In this document: positions 42,479-50,796 of the stretch, one piece after another
Layout of the letters: every line of letters begins with the position of its first letter
Numbering within the stretch: position 1 is the stretch's first letter
Assembly (NCBI GenBank): GCA_963703605.1
Contig: CAVPFC010000071.1
Span: 1 to 64,000, forward strand
Direction of reading: 5' to 3'
From: DASXKD01 sp963703605
Lineage (GTDB): Bacteria; Actinomycetota; Actinomycetes; Streptosporangiales; Streptosporangiaceae
Length of the DNA: 64,000 nt
The notes under the pieces: model-generated
The model's database searches: none
Told to the model about the DNA's origin: nothing
Seen by the model: only the letters and a program-made list of their open reading frames with translations
Translations under genes and position numbers: made by a program

Positions 42479-43018
42479 TCAGGTGGTCAACACCGGTTCC
42501 ACGGCGACTCTGCTCGCGGGCCGCAGCGCGGGTGCGTGGGCATCCGCCCAGGCAGCCGCGAACGAGGGGAAGTCCTCGATTTCGGATTCGAGCACGAACA
42601 GGCCCCGCACCGGCACGGTGGCGCCGAGTTCCAGCAGCAGGGGCGTGAAGTGGACGTCCACGGCGAGCCGGTGGTTCTGCGCGCCGCCGAGCAGCACCGG
42701 GACCGCGGCCGCCCCGGCCAGGCTCCCGGTGCCGAGCCGGTCCAGGAAGGCTTTCAGCAGGCCCGAATAGGTGGCCTTATAGGTAGGGCTGGCGATCACC
42801 AGCACGTCGGCGGCGAGGACCCGCTCCACGGCCGCGGTGACCGCCGCGTCGGACGGGTCGAGCACCTGCGGCCCGAACGGCGCCAGGTCGACCTCGGTCA
42901 CCGCGGCGGAGCCCAGGACGCGGCCGATCTCCCGGGTGAGCGTGCGCGCCAGGCCGTGCGTGCGTGACTCGGGGCGCGGGTTGCCCACCACGCCGGTGAT
43001 CCGCAGCAGGGTGCTCAT
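42479..43018 (-). CDS. NADPH-dependent FMN reductase (SsuE/MsuE-like)
   Basis: 179 residues from MSTLLRITGVVGNPRPESRTHGLA. The flavodoxin-like start (GNPRPESRT phosphate loop), DVLVIASPTYKATYSGLLKAFLDRLGTGSLAG (PTYKATYSG family motif) and VPVLLGGAQNHRLAVDVHFTPLLLELGA identify the SsuE/MsuE group, which supplies FMNH2 to sulfonate monooxygenases. It is last in the minus-strand series SsuD, SfnB, flavin reductase, FMN reductase, so that role is likely. Confidence 0.9.
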   Translation of the reverse strand: MSTLLRITGVVGNPRPESRTHGLARTLTREIGRVLGSAAVTEVDLAPFGPQVLDPSDAAVTAAVERVLAADVLVIASPTYKATYSGLLKAFLDRLGTGSLAGAAAVPVLLGGAQNHRLAVDVHFTPLLLELGATVPVRGLFVLESEIEDFPSFAAAWADAHAPALRPASRVAVEPVLTT

Positions 43019-43052
43019 GTCGTTGCCTCCCTCATGGGGCGATCCGGGCGCC

Positions 43053-43565
43053 TCACGCGGCACCGAGCGACGCGTACGCGCCGCGCCAGTAGAGCAGCGG
43101 GGCCACGTCCCCGCCGGCGGTCTCCACATCGCGCACCCGGCCGACCACGATCTCATGGTCCCCTCCGGGCAGCCGATGCTCAACGGTGCACTCCAGCGCG
43201 GCGAGCACGCCGTGCAGCCGGGGGCTGCCGGTGAGCCCGGGACGGTGCCGTATCTCGTCCCAGGCCGCCGCGAGGCCGCGCCGGGCGAAGTTGGCCGACA
43301 GGTGCTGCTGCGGCGCCGCGAGCACGTTGACCACGAACGCGCCGTGGCCAGCGACCGCCTCGAGGGTCAGGCTGGCCCGGTCGAAGCAGACCAGCACGAG
43401 CGGCGGGTCGAGGGAAAGCGAGCTGACGGCGTTGGCGGTGGTGCCCACGGGCTCACCGTCGAGCCCGACGGAGGTCACCACGGTAACCCCGGTGGCGAAG
43501 TGGCCGATGGCGTGACGGAACTCGGCGGAACCGACGCCGGCCGCGGCCGGACTAACTGCTGTCAT
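43053..43565 (-). CDS. Flavin reductase-like domain protein
   Basis: 170 residues. EFRHAIGHFATGVTVVTSVGLDGEPVGTTANAVSSLSLDPPLVLVCFDRAS is the standard HpaC/DszD-type flavin reductase start (FATGVTVVT, T-A-x-S-x-S-L-x-PPL). HGVLAALECTVEHRLPGGDHEIVVGRVRDVE completes the domain. It sits between SfnB and the FMN reductase with 2-bp and 34-bp gaps. It probably feeds reduced flavin to SfnB or SsuD. Confidence 0.92.
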   Translation of the reverse strand: MTAVSPAAAGVGSAEFRHAIGHFATGVTVVTSVGLDGEPVGTTANAVSSLSLDPPLVLVCFDRASLTLEAVAGHGAFVVNVLAAPQQHLSANFARRGLAAAWDEIRHRPGLTGSPRLHGVLAALECTVEHRLPGGDHEIVVGRVRDVETAGGDVAPLLYWRGAYASLGAA

Positions 43566-43567
43566 CG

Positions 43568-44753
43568 TTAGACCTGCCCGTGGTTGGGTGGGTGGACGTT
43601 GTTCAGCAGGTAGTTGCCGATGTGGTGGTACTTCCAGTCGGCGGGGTCGTGACTGGCGTGGGTACGGGCGTTGCGCCAGTGACGGCTGAGGTCGTGGCGC
43701 TCGTCGGCGGCGCTGGCGCCGCTGAGCGAGAACAGGTCGCTGGCCACCTCGACCGCGACCTCGCCGCCGAACGCCTTCGCCGCCGCGACCGCGACCGAGC
43801 CGCGAGCCGCCGCCGCGGCGTCGGCCGGGCACCTGGTCACCTCGTCCAGCGTGGCCGCGGCCGAAGCCAGCAGCGCCTCCGCAGCGCGCACCTTCGTGGC
43901 GAGCTGCCCGTACCGGCGGATGACGTGCGGGTCCTCGCTGGCCCGCTCGGCCCATCCGCCGCGGGCGGCCTCGAAGAACGGCCGCGCCTTGGTCCGGACG
44001 AACTCGCCGGCGTCGGCCAGCGCGCCGCCGGCGATCCCGACCTCGATGGCCGCGTGCACGAGCTGGGCCCGCGCGCCGAGCTGCTGGGGCACCGCGAAGG
44101 CGCGCTCGTAGGGGATGACCAGCGCCGGGTCCACCGGCACGTCGTCGAAGACCGCCGTGCCGCTGACCGTGGCGCGCTGGCCCATGACGTTCCAGTCCTC
44201 GTCGATCTTGACGCCGTCCGCCGCGCGTGCCACGAACGCCAGGACCAGGTGGCCGTCGTCGTCCAGCGCGCTGACGCCGATCCAGCGGGCGGTGATCGCG
44301 CCGGTGCAGTAGTACTTGCGGCCCGGTCAGGCGCAGCCCGGTGCCGTTGGCGTGCAGCCTGGTCTTCAGGTCCTGGGCGTGCTGGCCGCCGCGCTCGGCC
44401 AGGCCGTTGCCGAGCCGGGCGCCGCCCAGCACGTCGCCGAACAGGCGCCGCTGCTGCTGGCTGGTGCCCCACACCGCGAGCACGTCGGTGAACAGGTAGT
44501 GCGCCTGGGGGACCTGCGCGATCGCCGGATCGACGGCCGCGATGGTCCGGATGACCTCGGCCAGCACGCTGGCGGGCAGCTCCGGGCCGCCGTGCTCGCG
44601 GGGCACGGTGATGGCCAGCAGGCCGGAAGCGTCGAAGGCGGCCAGCTCGGCCGCGGGCACGGCGCCCGCCCGGTCGCGCGCGATCGCGCCCTCGGCGATC
44701 GAGACGGCATACTCCCGCGCGACGGCGACCGCCTCGGCCCCCGACCGGACCAC
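43568..44753 (-). pseudogene. SfnB-family (acyl-CoA-dehydrogenase-like) sulfur-acquisition oxidoreductase, frameshifted
   Basis: First frame: RSGAEAVAVAREYAVSIAEGAI, FDASGLLAITVPREHGGPELP, AQVPQAHYLFTDVL, LGNGLAERGGQHAQDL, ending LRLTG. At 44321-44325, in a GGCCC run, one extra base shifts the frame. The rest (KYYCTGAITARWIGVSALDD, PVDPALVIPYERAF, LARFPA-like helices, DLFSLSGASAADERHDLSRHWRNARTHASHDP, YLLNN) continues to 43568. This is the SfnB/DszC type of flavin-dependent monooxygenase. The start is also uncertain: a likely N-terminal extension from ATG 44839 is in another frame. A one-base error would make it intact. Confidence 0.8.
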
Positions 44754-44835
44754 ACCGACCGAGGACCGGCGCCCACTCCGGGACCGGCCTCCGCCCCGGG
44801 ACCAGCAGCGGGCGCGGTCCGCGTCACCGCGGAGG

Positions 44836-44916
44836 TCATCCCGCCACCGAGAGCACGAGGTCGTCCTCGGAGAGGCCGACCAGCGGGTCGGGGACCGCGG
44901 TCGGGTCGGTGGTCAT
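44836..44916 (-). CDS. Tiny 26-codon open frame coupled to ssuD-like gene
   Basis: ATG at 44916 overlaps the SsuD stop as ATGA and is preceded by GGAGGT, a strong ribosome site. The product starts MTTDPTAVPDPLVG and ends DDLVLSVAG. Its own TGA overlaps a further ATG (44839), again as ATGA, which starts the frame leading toward SfnB. It may be a real small coupling peptide or the decayed start of a former gene. No family recognised. Confidence 0.35.
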   Translation of the reverse strand: MTTDPTAVPDPLVGLSEDDLVLSVAG

Positions 44917-46055
44917 GGGATTACCTCCAGAAGTTCGCGGTCAGGGTCCGGCGGCGCGAGCAGCCCGCGCCGCCGCAATACCGGCAGCACGCCCTCGCCG
45001 ACCTGGTAGGCCTCCTCGAGATGCGGGTAGCCGGAGAGGATGAACTCGTCGATGCCGAGGCCGTGGTACTCGGCGATCCGGTCCGCCACCTCTTCGTGGC
45101 TGCCCACAAGCGCGGTGCCCGCGCCGCCGCGCACCAGGCCGACCCCGGCCCACAGGTTCGGCGAAACCTCGAGCGCGTCGGTCCGGCCGCCGTGCAGGGC
45201 GACCATCCGCCGCTGGCCCTCCGACCCGGAGGCCCGCTGGATCGCCTGGGCCTCCTCGATCGCCGCTGGGTCGAGCCCGTCCAGCAGCCGCTGCGCCTGC
45301 GCCCACGCCTCGGCTGCGGTGTCCCTGGTGATGACGTGCAGCCGGATGCCGAAGCGGAGCTCCCGCCCGGCCGCCTTGGCCGCCGCGCGCACGGTGTCGA
45401 GCTTTTCCGCGACGTCGCCCGGTGGCTCGCCCCAGGTCAGGTACACGTCGGCGTACCGCGCCGCGACGTCGACCGCGCCCGCCGAGGAGCCGCCCAGGTA
45501 GATGTCCGGCCAGATCTCAGCGGGGATGATCCGCGCGCCGTTGACGCCGAGGTACTCGCCGGTGAAGTCGACCGTCTCCCCGGTCCACAGCTCGCGCAGG
45601 ATGTGCAGGAACTCACCGGCCCGCCGGTACCGCGCCGCCTTGCCGAGGTGGTCGCCGAACCGCCGCTGCTCGGCGTCGTCGCCGCCGGTCACGATGTTCA
45701 GCAGCAGCCGGCCGCGGGAGATGCGCTGGAAGGTGGCCGTCATGTGCGCCGCGAGCGTCGGGGACAGCAGCCCGGGGCGCAGCGCCACCAGGAACTTGAA
45801 CCGCTCGGTGACCTGGCTGAGCCCGGCCGTCATGATCCACGCGTCCTCACACCAGGAGCTCACCGGGGTCAGCGCGCCGGCGAAGCCGAGCTGCTCCGCG
45901 GACCGGGCGATCTGCCCGATGTAGCCGATGGTGGGCACCCGCTCGGAGCCGCCCTCGACGACCCGGCTGCCGGCGATGCCGACCGCGTTGCCGAGGCTCA
46001 GGTCGGTTCGCGAGTCGCCGTTGGTCGGCAGGAACCAGTGCGGGACGATTCCCAT
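44913..46055 (-). CDS. ssuD: SsuD-like FMNH2-dependent alkanesulfonate monooxygenase
   Basis: 380 residues from MGIVPHWFLPTNGDSR. TIM-barrel landmarks of SsuD: QIARSAEQLGFAGALTPVSSWCEDAWIMTAGLSQVTERFKFLVALRPG, FQRISRGRLLLNIVTGGDDAEQRRFGDHL, YLGGSSAGAVDVAARYADVYLTWGEPPGDV, and FILSGYPHLEEAYQVGEGVLPVLRRRG near the end. The length equals the family's. It desulfonates alkanesulfonates to aldehydes plus sulfite when sulfur is scarce. It is first in a sulfur operon and divergent from a LysR gene that probably activates it. Confidence 0.92.
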   Translation of the reverse strand: MGIVPHWFLPTNGDSRTDLSLGNAVGIAGSRVVEGGSERVPTIGYIGQIARSAEQLGFAGALTPVSSWCEDAWIMTAGLSQVTERFKFLVALRPGLLSPTLAAHMTATFQRISRGRLLLNIVTGGDDAEQRRFGDHLGKAARYRRAGEFLHILRELWTGETVDFTGEYLGVNGARIIPAEIWPDIYLGGSSAGAVDVAARYADVYLTWGEPPGDVAEKLDTVRAAAKAAGRELRFGIRLHVITRDTAAEAWAQAQRLLDGLDPAAIEEAQAIQRASGSEGQRRMVALHGGRTDALEVSPNLWAGVGLVRGGAGTALVGSHEEVADRIAEYHGLGIDEFILSGYPHLEEAYQVGEGVLPVLRRRGLLAPPDPDRELLEVIP

Positions 46056-46220
46056 CTGCGGCCGGGCCTCCTTGCGGTGTCGTGACCTTCTCCGCCCAGC
46101 ATGCGTAGGCCCCTCGCGAAGCGTCCAATACGGATTTCCGAGCCCGTGATAAGGTAATCCTATCAAATCGATCGAAAAACTAAGATAGCCTGGGGTCACC
46201 GAGCGATCGGATGCTTCGCC
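46056..46220. promoter_or_regulatory. AT-rich divergent promoter region of the sulfonate cluster
   Basis: 165 bp between ssuD and the LysR gene. It contains GATAAGGTAATCCTATC at 46148-46164 (GATA and TATC arms) and a second GATA at 46193, an AT-rich patch standing out from the GC-rich surroundings. LysR and CysB-type activators bind such interrupted dyads. Exact -10/-35 elements cannot be assigned. Confidence 0.4.
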
Positions 46221-47196
46221 GTGCGGATTGAGCAACTGGAGTACGTCGCCGAGGTGGCCCGGCTCGGCTCGTTCCGGCGCGCGGCCGAGGCGCTGCACGT
46301 GTCCCAGCCGGCGCTGAGCGGGGCGGTCCGCAACCTGGAGCGGGAACTCGGCGTCGACCTGCTGGAACGCGGGCGCCACGGGGCGCGGGTGAGCGACTCC
46401 GGGCGCGATCTGCTCCCGCGCATCCTGACCGTGCTCGACTCGGTCGACCGGCTGCGGCAGAGCGCCGGCGAGCGGCACCGCAGCATCCCCCTGGTGCGCG
46501 TCGGGACCGTCAACACCGCGACGGTGCCGCTGCTGGCCCCCACGATCCGCGAGTTCCGGGAACTCCACGGCTCGACCCAGGTTGAGGTGATCGGCGCCCA
46601 GCAGGCCCAGATCCACCGCGCGATCCTGGACGGAAGCTTCGACCTCGGCCTGGTGAACTACCTGGAGGGCGACGACAAGCCGCCGGAGCTGCGGAGCACG
46701 ATGCTGCTGCGCGGCCGCCCTGTTGTTTGCATGCGTTACGACAGTCCCTTGGCTGGCCGGGACGCCGTGCGGATCAGCGATCTCCGCGCCGAGCCACTGA
46801 TCGTCATGCGCGCGGGCTATGTCATGCACCGGTACATCCACCGGCTGCTACACGACGAGATTCCGGAGTTCTCCTACTCCACCGACGGCGCGGAGATGGG
46901 CAAGCTCATGGTCGCCGAGGGACTCGGGGCTCACCGTGCTGCCGGACTTCAGCGTGATCGGCGACCCGCTGGAGCAGCGCGGGGTCATCATCTGGCGGCC
47001 AATCGCGGATGACCGGACCCAGGTCCACCTGGTCATCCAGCGGGTCCGCTCGCTTCCGGGCACCCAGGCGGTACAGGATCTGCACCGCATCTTCGTCGAG
47101 CGCGCCGGGGCCTACCGCGGCGCGGCGGCTACCAGTGGCCGACCAAACGGAACGCCGCCCGGCCGAACCGGACGCAATCCCCCGGGCGGACGATGA
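46221..47196 (+). pseudogene. LysR-family regulator, frameshifted in a G run
   Basis: The LysR helix-turn-helix is intact: MRIEQLEYVAEVARLGSFRRAAEALHVSQPALSGAVRNLERELGVDLLERG. The substrate-binding domain runs normally (VRVGTVNTATVPLLAPTIREF, YSTDGAEMGKLMVAEGLG) to 46925. One extra G in the GGGG at 46926-46929 shifts the frame. LTVLPDFSVIGDPLEQRGV, VHLVIQRVRSLPGTQAVQDLHRIFVERAGAY continues in the other frame to 47196. Restored, it would be about 325 residues, divergent from ssuD, so a sulfur-responsive activator. Likely a sequencing indel or a recent mutation. Confidence 0.8.
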
Positions 47197-47668
47197 AGCC
47201 GGAGTCGGCGCTCCATCCGTTGACCCGGGTCCCGTTCTTGGAGCCGAGGTCGACCAGCACCCAGGCGTCGGCCACCTGGCGCAATTCGGCGTGGACCCAG
47301 GACACGGTCGGATCGCCGAGCGGGAGGTCACAGCCGGGAGACCGGCCGATGGTGAACACCGTCCTAGGCCCGCGGGGCAGGGCGAGCGTGGGCAGGCCGG
47401 GCGCGGGCCAGGCGGCCCGGACGGCGGCGGCGGCGCCCGTCCGCCAGGCGGTCACCCGGCCCCGCCAGGTGCGCCGCGGCGGCAGGTCATGGTGCAGCCG
47501 GGCGAGTTCCTCCGCGCTCTTGGCGCGCAGCGCGCGGTCCACCCGGGCCAGGAACGTGTCCTCCGACAGCCGCCCCTCGGCAGACCCGTCGCGGAGCCTC
47601 CGGATGACCTCGTCACGGTCCTCATCCGAGGCGCGGAAGACCTCTGGCAGTGAATCCGGGCCCGCCAT
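47129..47668 (-). CDS. DUF1707-FHA domain protein
   Basis: 179 residues. DUF1707 at 8-62: FRASDEDRDEVIRRLRDGSAEGRLSEDTFLARVDRAL with the usual L-x-x-A-x-A-x-G-R-L-x-x-x-E/D-F-like pattern. FHA at 95-175: VFTIGRSPGCDLPLGDPTVSWVHAELRQ, VLVDLGSKNGTRVNGW with the phosphothreonine-contact GR, S-x-x-H and NG motifs. FHA domains read Ser/Thr kinase signals, and this pairing is an actinomycete hallmark. Its 3' end overlaps the C-terminal part of the convergent LysR gene. Confidence 0.92.
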   Translation of the reverse strand: MAGPDSLPEVFRASDEDRDEVIRRLRDGSAEGRLSEDTFLARVDRALRAKSAEELARLHHDLPPRRTWRGRVTAWRTGAAAAVRAAWPAPGLPTLALPRGPRTVFTIGRSPGCDLPLGDPTVSWVHAELRQVADAWVLVDLGSKNGTRVNGWSADSGFIVRPGDCVRFGRAAFRLVGHW

Positions 47669-47792
47669 AGCCTGACGATATCTCGCGCCGGCTCACCGCT
47701 CCATAGGCCGGACAGCGGCCGGGACCCCTGGTGGCGTGCGCGGTCCGGGCAGCGCCGGGGGGCCGCCCGGCCCGGCCGGACGGGTGCGCCGG

Positions 47793-48551
47793 CTACTCGG
47801 CGATGTCGCTCCGGGCGGGCCCGAAGACCACGAGGTGATCGAGAACCGGTGCCGGGTCACCGGACCAGTCGAGCGCGGCAAGCTGGCCGCGGCTGCGGCG
47901 GCCCATCCGCCACCGGAACGCGTCGAACCGGGTGGTCCGGAGCCCCAGCGGCTCCTCTCCTCCCGCCCCGGGCGACGGCTTGTCTCTTCCCGCCCCGGGC
48001 GACGGCTCCGCCGCCGCCCTTCCACCCCCTGCCGCCGCCCTTCCACCCCGCGCCGGGCCGGCCCGGAACTCCGCGTCCTCGACCGTCACGCACACCGGAA
48101 CCGGGGTGCGCAGCCGCTCCAGCAGCCAGCCGGCCATCTGCCGGATCGCCTCGTTGTCCCGCGCGCCCGGCAGGCCGAGGGCGCCCCGGATGTCCTGCTC
48201 GTGGCTGGCCACGTCGATGACCGCCGGCGGGATGTCGAAGGCGCTGATGACCTCCTCGAACCGCGGTGCCCCTGCGGTCCAGCCGGCCAGGGTCCGCGAC
48301 ATCGGCCGGCCCTTGTACCTGGCCACCTGGACGGCCGTCTCCGCCTCGGACGGCGGCCCGGTGAGCCTGCCCGCCAGCGCGTCCTCGACAATCGCGGCCA
48401 GGTGAGCCACGACGTCGGCGACCTCCCAGCCCGGGCACGCGGGCACCGGGGTGGCGAGCGCCTGCCCATCCAGCCCGGACACAAGCGAGGTCAGCCGCTC
48501 GCGGGTGTCCCGGTAGAGCCGGGCGAGGTCGTAGTCCGGTTCGCCGTCCAC
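47793..48551 (-). CDS. Mycothiol-dependent maleylpyruvate isomerase-like protein with repeat insertion
   Basis: 252 residues. The MDMPI N-terminal domain is clear: RERLTSLVSGLDGQALATPVPACPGWEVADVVAHLAAIVEDALAG with the metal His, then VIDVASHEQDIRGALGLPGARDNEAI with the second His-x-x-D motif of TIGR03083. Between about residue 165 and 200 an inserted Gly/Ala/Pro-rich segment (GGRAAAGGGRAAAEPSPGAG) is encoded by a G-rich DNA repeat also found in the aldolase gene at 57343. The C-terminal RFDAFRWRMGRRSRGQLAALDWSGDP resumes family-like sequence. Likely active, reaction unknown. Confidence 0.85.
   Translation of the reverse strand: MDGEPDYDLARLYRDTRERLTSLVSGLDGQALATPVPACPGWEVADVVAHLAAIVEDALAGRLTGPPSEAETAVQVARYKGRPMSRTLAGWTAGAPRFEEVISAFDIPPAVIDVASHEQDIRGALGLPGARDNEAIRQMAGWLLERLRTPVPVCVTVEDAEFRAGPARGGRAAAGGGRAAAEPSPGAGRDKPSPGAGGEEPLGLRTTRFDAFRWRMGRRSRGQLAALDWSGDPAPVLDHLVVFGPARSDIAE
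47953..48050 (-). repeat. G-rich coding repeat, family A (two tandem units each of two motifs)
   Basis: TCCCGCCCCGGGCGACGGCT occurs at about 47960 and again at about 47988; GCCGCCGCCCTTCCACCCC occurs at 48010 and 48031 (plus-strand spelling). The reverse complement matches 57343-57394 in nearly all of 45 bases. The insert is in frame inside the mycothiol-dependent gene. Confidence 0.7.
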
Positions 48552-48866
48552 GCTCGAACCCTACGTTTGGCGGGCCAACCGTGCCAGGGCCGGGCCAGGC
48601 GGGTACGCGGCGGCCGGGGCCGCGTACCGCCGACCGCGCCGGCCGTTCATGGCCGTGTCAAGCGGGCCCCGGCAGCGGCCGGCCTGCGAAGATCTTGAGC
48701 CGCGCGGTCAGGCCACGGCGGCTTGCCGGCCGGGCCTGCGCCGCATTGGGCGCCCCACGGAACGCCACGGCCGGACGACAGAGGGTATTAACGTCAAGTG
48801 AACGGAAGGGCAGTGCGCTACGTGATGTAGGTATCTGATCGAATTCCACTTGAACGGAGAAATGCA
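48552..48866. other. Intergenic region upstream of the lipoprotein gene
   Basis: No gene seen. Just before the lipoprotein, AAGTGAACGGAAGGGCA (48796-48812) and ACTTGAACGGAGAAA (48848-48862) are similar; the second contains the GGAGAA ribosome site for ATG 48867. Confidence 0.35.
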
Positions 48867-49400
48867 ATGCGCAACAGATGGCTGGCACCTGCGGGGCTCG
48901 CCGCCGCCGCGTTGGTGGTTGCCGCGTGCGGAAGCTCCTCGTCGGGCGGCTCCGGTGGCGGCTCGTCTTCGCCGGCCGCCGCCCCCGCCACGAGCGCGGC
49001 CGCCGCAGCAGGGGCCGCGCTGGCGAGCAAGAAGGTCGGCGGCGCAACGCTCCTGACCAACTCCAAGGGCTTCACCCTGTACTGGTTCGTCCCCGACACC
49101 TCGACCCAGTCGAAGTGCAACGGCACCTGCGCGCACTACTGGCCGCCGGTGCACGGGCCCGCTACCGCGATGGCCGGTGTCAGCGGCAAGCTCGGCGTGA
49201 TCACCAGGTCGGACGGCACCAAGCAGGCGACGTGGAACGGGCACCCGCTGTACACCTACGTCGGCGACACCGCTCCCGGCCAGGCCAAGGGCAACGGGCT
49301 GAACCTGTCCGGCGGCGTGTGGCACGACATCGTCCTGACCGGCACGGCCGCGCCCGCCCCGACGAAGAGCAAGTCGAGCGCCGGAGGTTACGGGTACTGA
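48867..49400 (+). CDS. Secreted-repeat (PF03640-like) lipoprotein
   Basis: 177 residues. Lipoprotein signal with lipobox VVAAC near residue 21, then a Ser/Gly/Ala linker. Two copies of the secreted repeat of unknown function: GATLLTNSKGFTLYWFVPDTSTQSKCNGTCAHYWPPV and ITRSDGTKQATWNGHPLYTYVGDTAPGQAKGNGLNLSGGVWHDI, with the (L/F)Y-x-(F/Y)-x-x-D signature and a CNGTC pair. Such proteins are extracytoplasmic, sometimes linked to redox or metal stress. Function unknown. Confidence 0.9.
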   Translation: MRNRWLAPAGLAAAALVVAACGSSSSGGSGGGSSSPAAAPATSAAAAAGAALASKKVGGATLLTNSKGFTLYWFVPDTSTQSKCNGTCAHYWPPVHGPATAMAGVSGKLGVITRSDGTKQATWNGHPLYTYVGDTAPGQAKGNGLNLSGGVWHDIVLTGTAAPAPTKSKSSAGGYGY

Positions 49401-49469
49401 TCCAGGCCCGGTCAAGCAGTATCCGGACGCCGCCCCTGCTCACGTTGCCGCGGGCGGCGTCCAGCCGTC

Positions 49470-49545
49470 TGGGGCGGGTGGCGTCCGGGGGACGGGTGGC
49501 CGTCCGGCGGTGGCCGCCGGGGGGCGGGTGGCCGCCGGTTGAGCC
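49470..49545. repeat. Imperfect GC-rich tandem repeat
   Basis: Variants of GGGGCGGGTGGCSNCCGG follow each other four times or so between the lipoprotein stop and the dinB start. Short-period, imperfect, non-coding. Confidence 0.5.
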
Positions 49546-49564
49546 GGCCGGTCGACACTGAAGT

Positions 49565-50587
49565 GTGGCCCGCTGGATACTGCATGTGGACCTCGACCAG
49601 TTCATAGCCGCCGTCGAGGTGCTGCGCCATCCCGAGTTGCGCGGCCGGCCTGTGGTCGTGGGCGGCGACGGCGATCCGGCCAAGCGCGGCGTGGTAGCCA
49701 CCGCCTCCTACGAGGCCCGCGCGCACGGAGTCCACTCCGGCCTGGCGTTGCGAACGGCGCTGCGCCGCTGTCCCGACGCGGTCTTCCTGCCGGTGGACCG
49801 CGCGGCGTACGAGGCGGTGTCCGAGACGGTCATGGCAGCGCTGCGGGAGTTCGGCGCGGTCGTGGAGGTGGCCGGCTGGGACGAGGCGTTCCTGGCTGCC
49901 GAGACCGACGACCCCGAGGCGATGGCGCGCAGCATCCAGCAGCGCGTGCGCGCGATGACCCAGCTCGACTGCACGGTCGGCATCGGCGAGAACAAGCTGC
50001 AAGCCAAGCTGGCGGCCGGCTACGGAAAGCCAGCGGGCGTTTTCCGGCTGACGCATAGCTCATGGTTCGAGGTGCTCGGCGGGCAGCCCACCGACGCACT
50101 GTGGGGTATTGGCCGCAAAACGGCGGTCAAGCTCGCCGCGCTCGGCATCGCCACGGTCGCGGACCTGGCCGCGACGGAGCCGCGCACGCTAGCCCCCCAT
50201 TTCGGCCCGACGATTGGCCCGTGGCTGGTCCAGACCGCCCGCGGGCTCGATCCGTCGCGGGTGGAGAGCGCGCCGTACGTGGCCAGGTCGCACGGCCGGG
50301 AGACCACGTTCCAGCGCGACATCGGCGACTGGGACGAGGTGCGCCGTGCGGTCGTGCGGCTCGCGCGGCTGGTCGCTGCCGACATCGCGGCCGGGCAACG
50401 CCCCGCGGCCCGGGTCGTGGTGAAGGTGCGCTACGTGCCGTTCTTCACCCGCACCCACGGCCACTCACTCGCCGCGCCGGGCACCGGGGCCGCGCTCATC
50501 GAGGCGGCCGCCCTGGCGGCGCTCGATCAGTTCACCGAGCACCGTCCGGTCCGGCTGCTGGGCGTCCGTGCCGAGTTCGCGGACTGA
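49565..50587 (+). CDS. dinB: DNA polymerase IV (Y-family), DinB-type
   Basis: 340 residues with a GTG start. HVDLDQFIAAVEVLRHPELRGRPVVVGGD holds the first catalytic Asp; RGVVATASYEARAHGVHSGLALRTA is the conserved YEAR block; VVEVAGWDEAFLAAETDD supplies the DE pair (usually S-x-DE). CTVGIGENKLQAKLAAGYGKPAGVF, the thumb helix-hairpin-helix (LWGIGRKTAVKLAALGIATVADLA) and little finger (GRETTFQRDIGDWDEV) follow. Somewhat shorter than E. coli DinB, without a clear clamp motif at the end. Error-prone bypass polymerase. No ImuA/DnaE2 neighbours. Confidence 0.9.
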   Translation: MARWILHVDLDQFIAAVEVLRHPELRGRPVVVGGDGDPAKRGVVATASYEARAHGVHSGLALRTALRRCPDAVFLPVDRAAYEAVSETVMAALREFGAVVEVAGWDEAFLAAETDDPEAMARSIQQRVRAMTQLDCTVGIGENKLQAKLAAGYGKPAGVFRLTHSSWFEVLGGQPTDALWGIGRKTAVKLAALGIATVADLAATEPRTLAPHFGPTIGPWLVQTARGLDPSRVESAPYVARSHGRETTFQRDIGDWDEVRRAVVRLARLVAADIAAGQRPAARVVVKVRYVPFFTRTHGHSLAAPGTGAALIEAAALAALDQFTEHRPVRLLGVRAEFAD

Positions 50588-50796
50588 CCGGAACCGGCGA
50601 GCAGGACCAGCCGGCCCGGACGACGGCGGTCCGGACGGCGACGGCCCGGCGCCGCGGCCGGCCGGATTTCATAGGTGAGGCCCGGGAGGCCCCGTGACCG
50701 GCGCGAGCCGCGCCTGCCTGGGTGCGTAACGGGTTCCCGGGCGCTCTCCCAACGGCTGGTCCCAGCGCCGGCGGCACGGTGCCGCCAGGTGCCGGT
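50588..50796. other. Short convergent intergenic region
   Basis: 209 bp between dinB and the H1-like gene, both pointing in. Nothing recognised. Confidence 0.3.
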
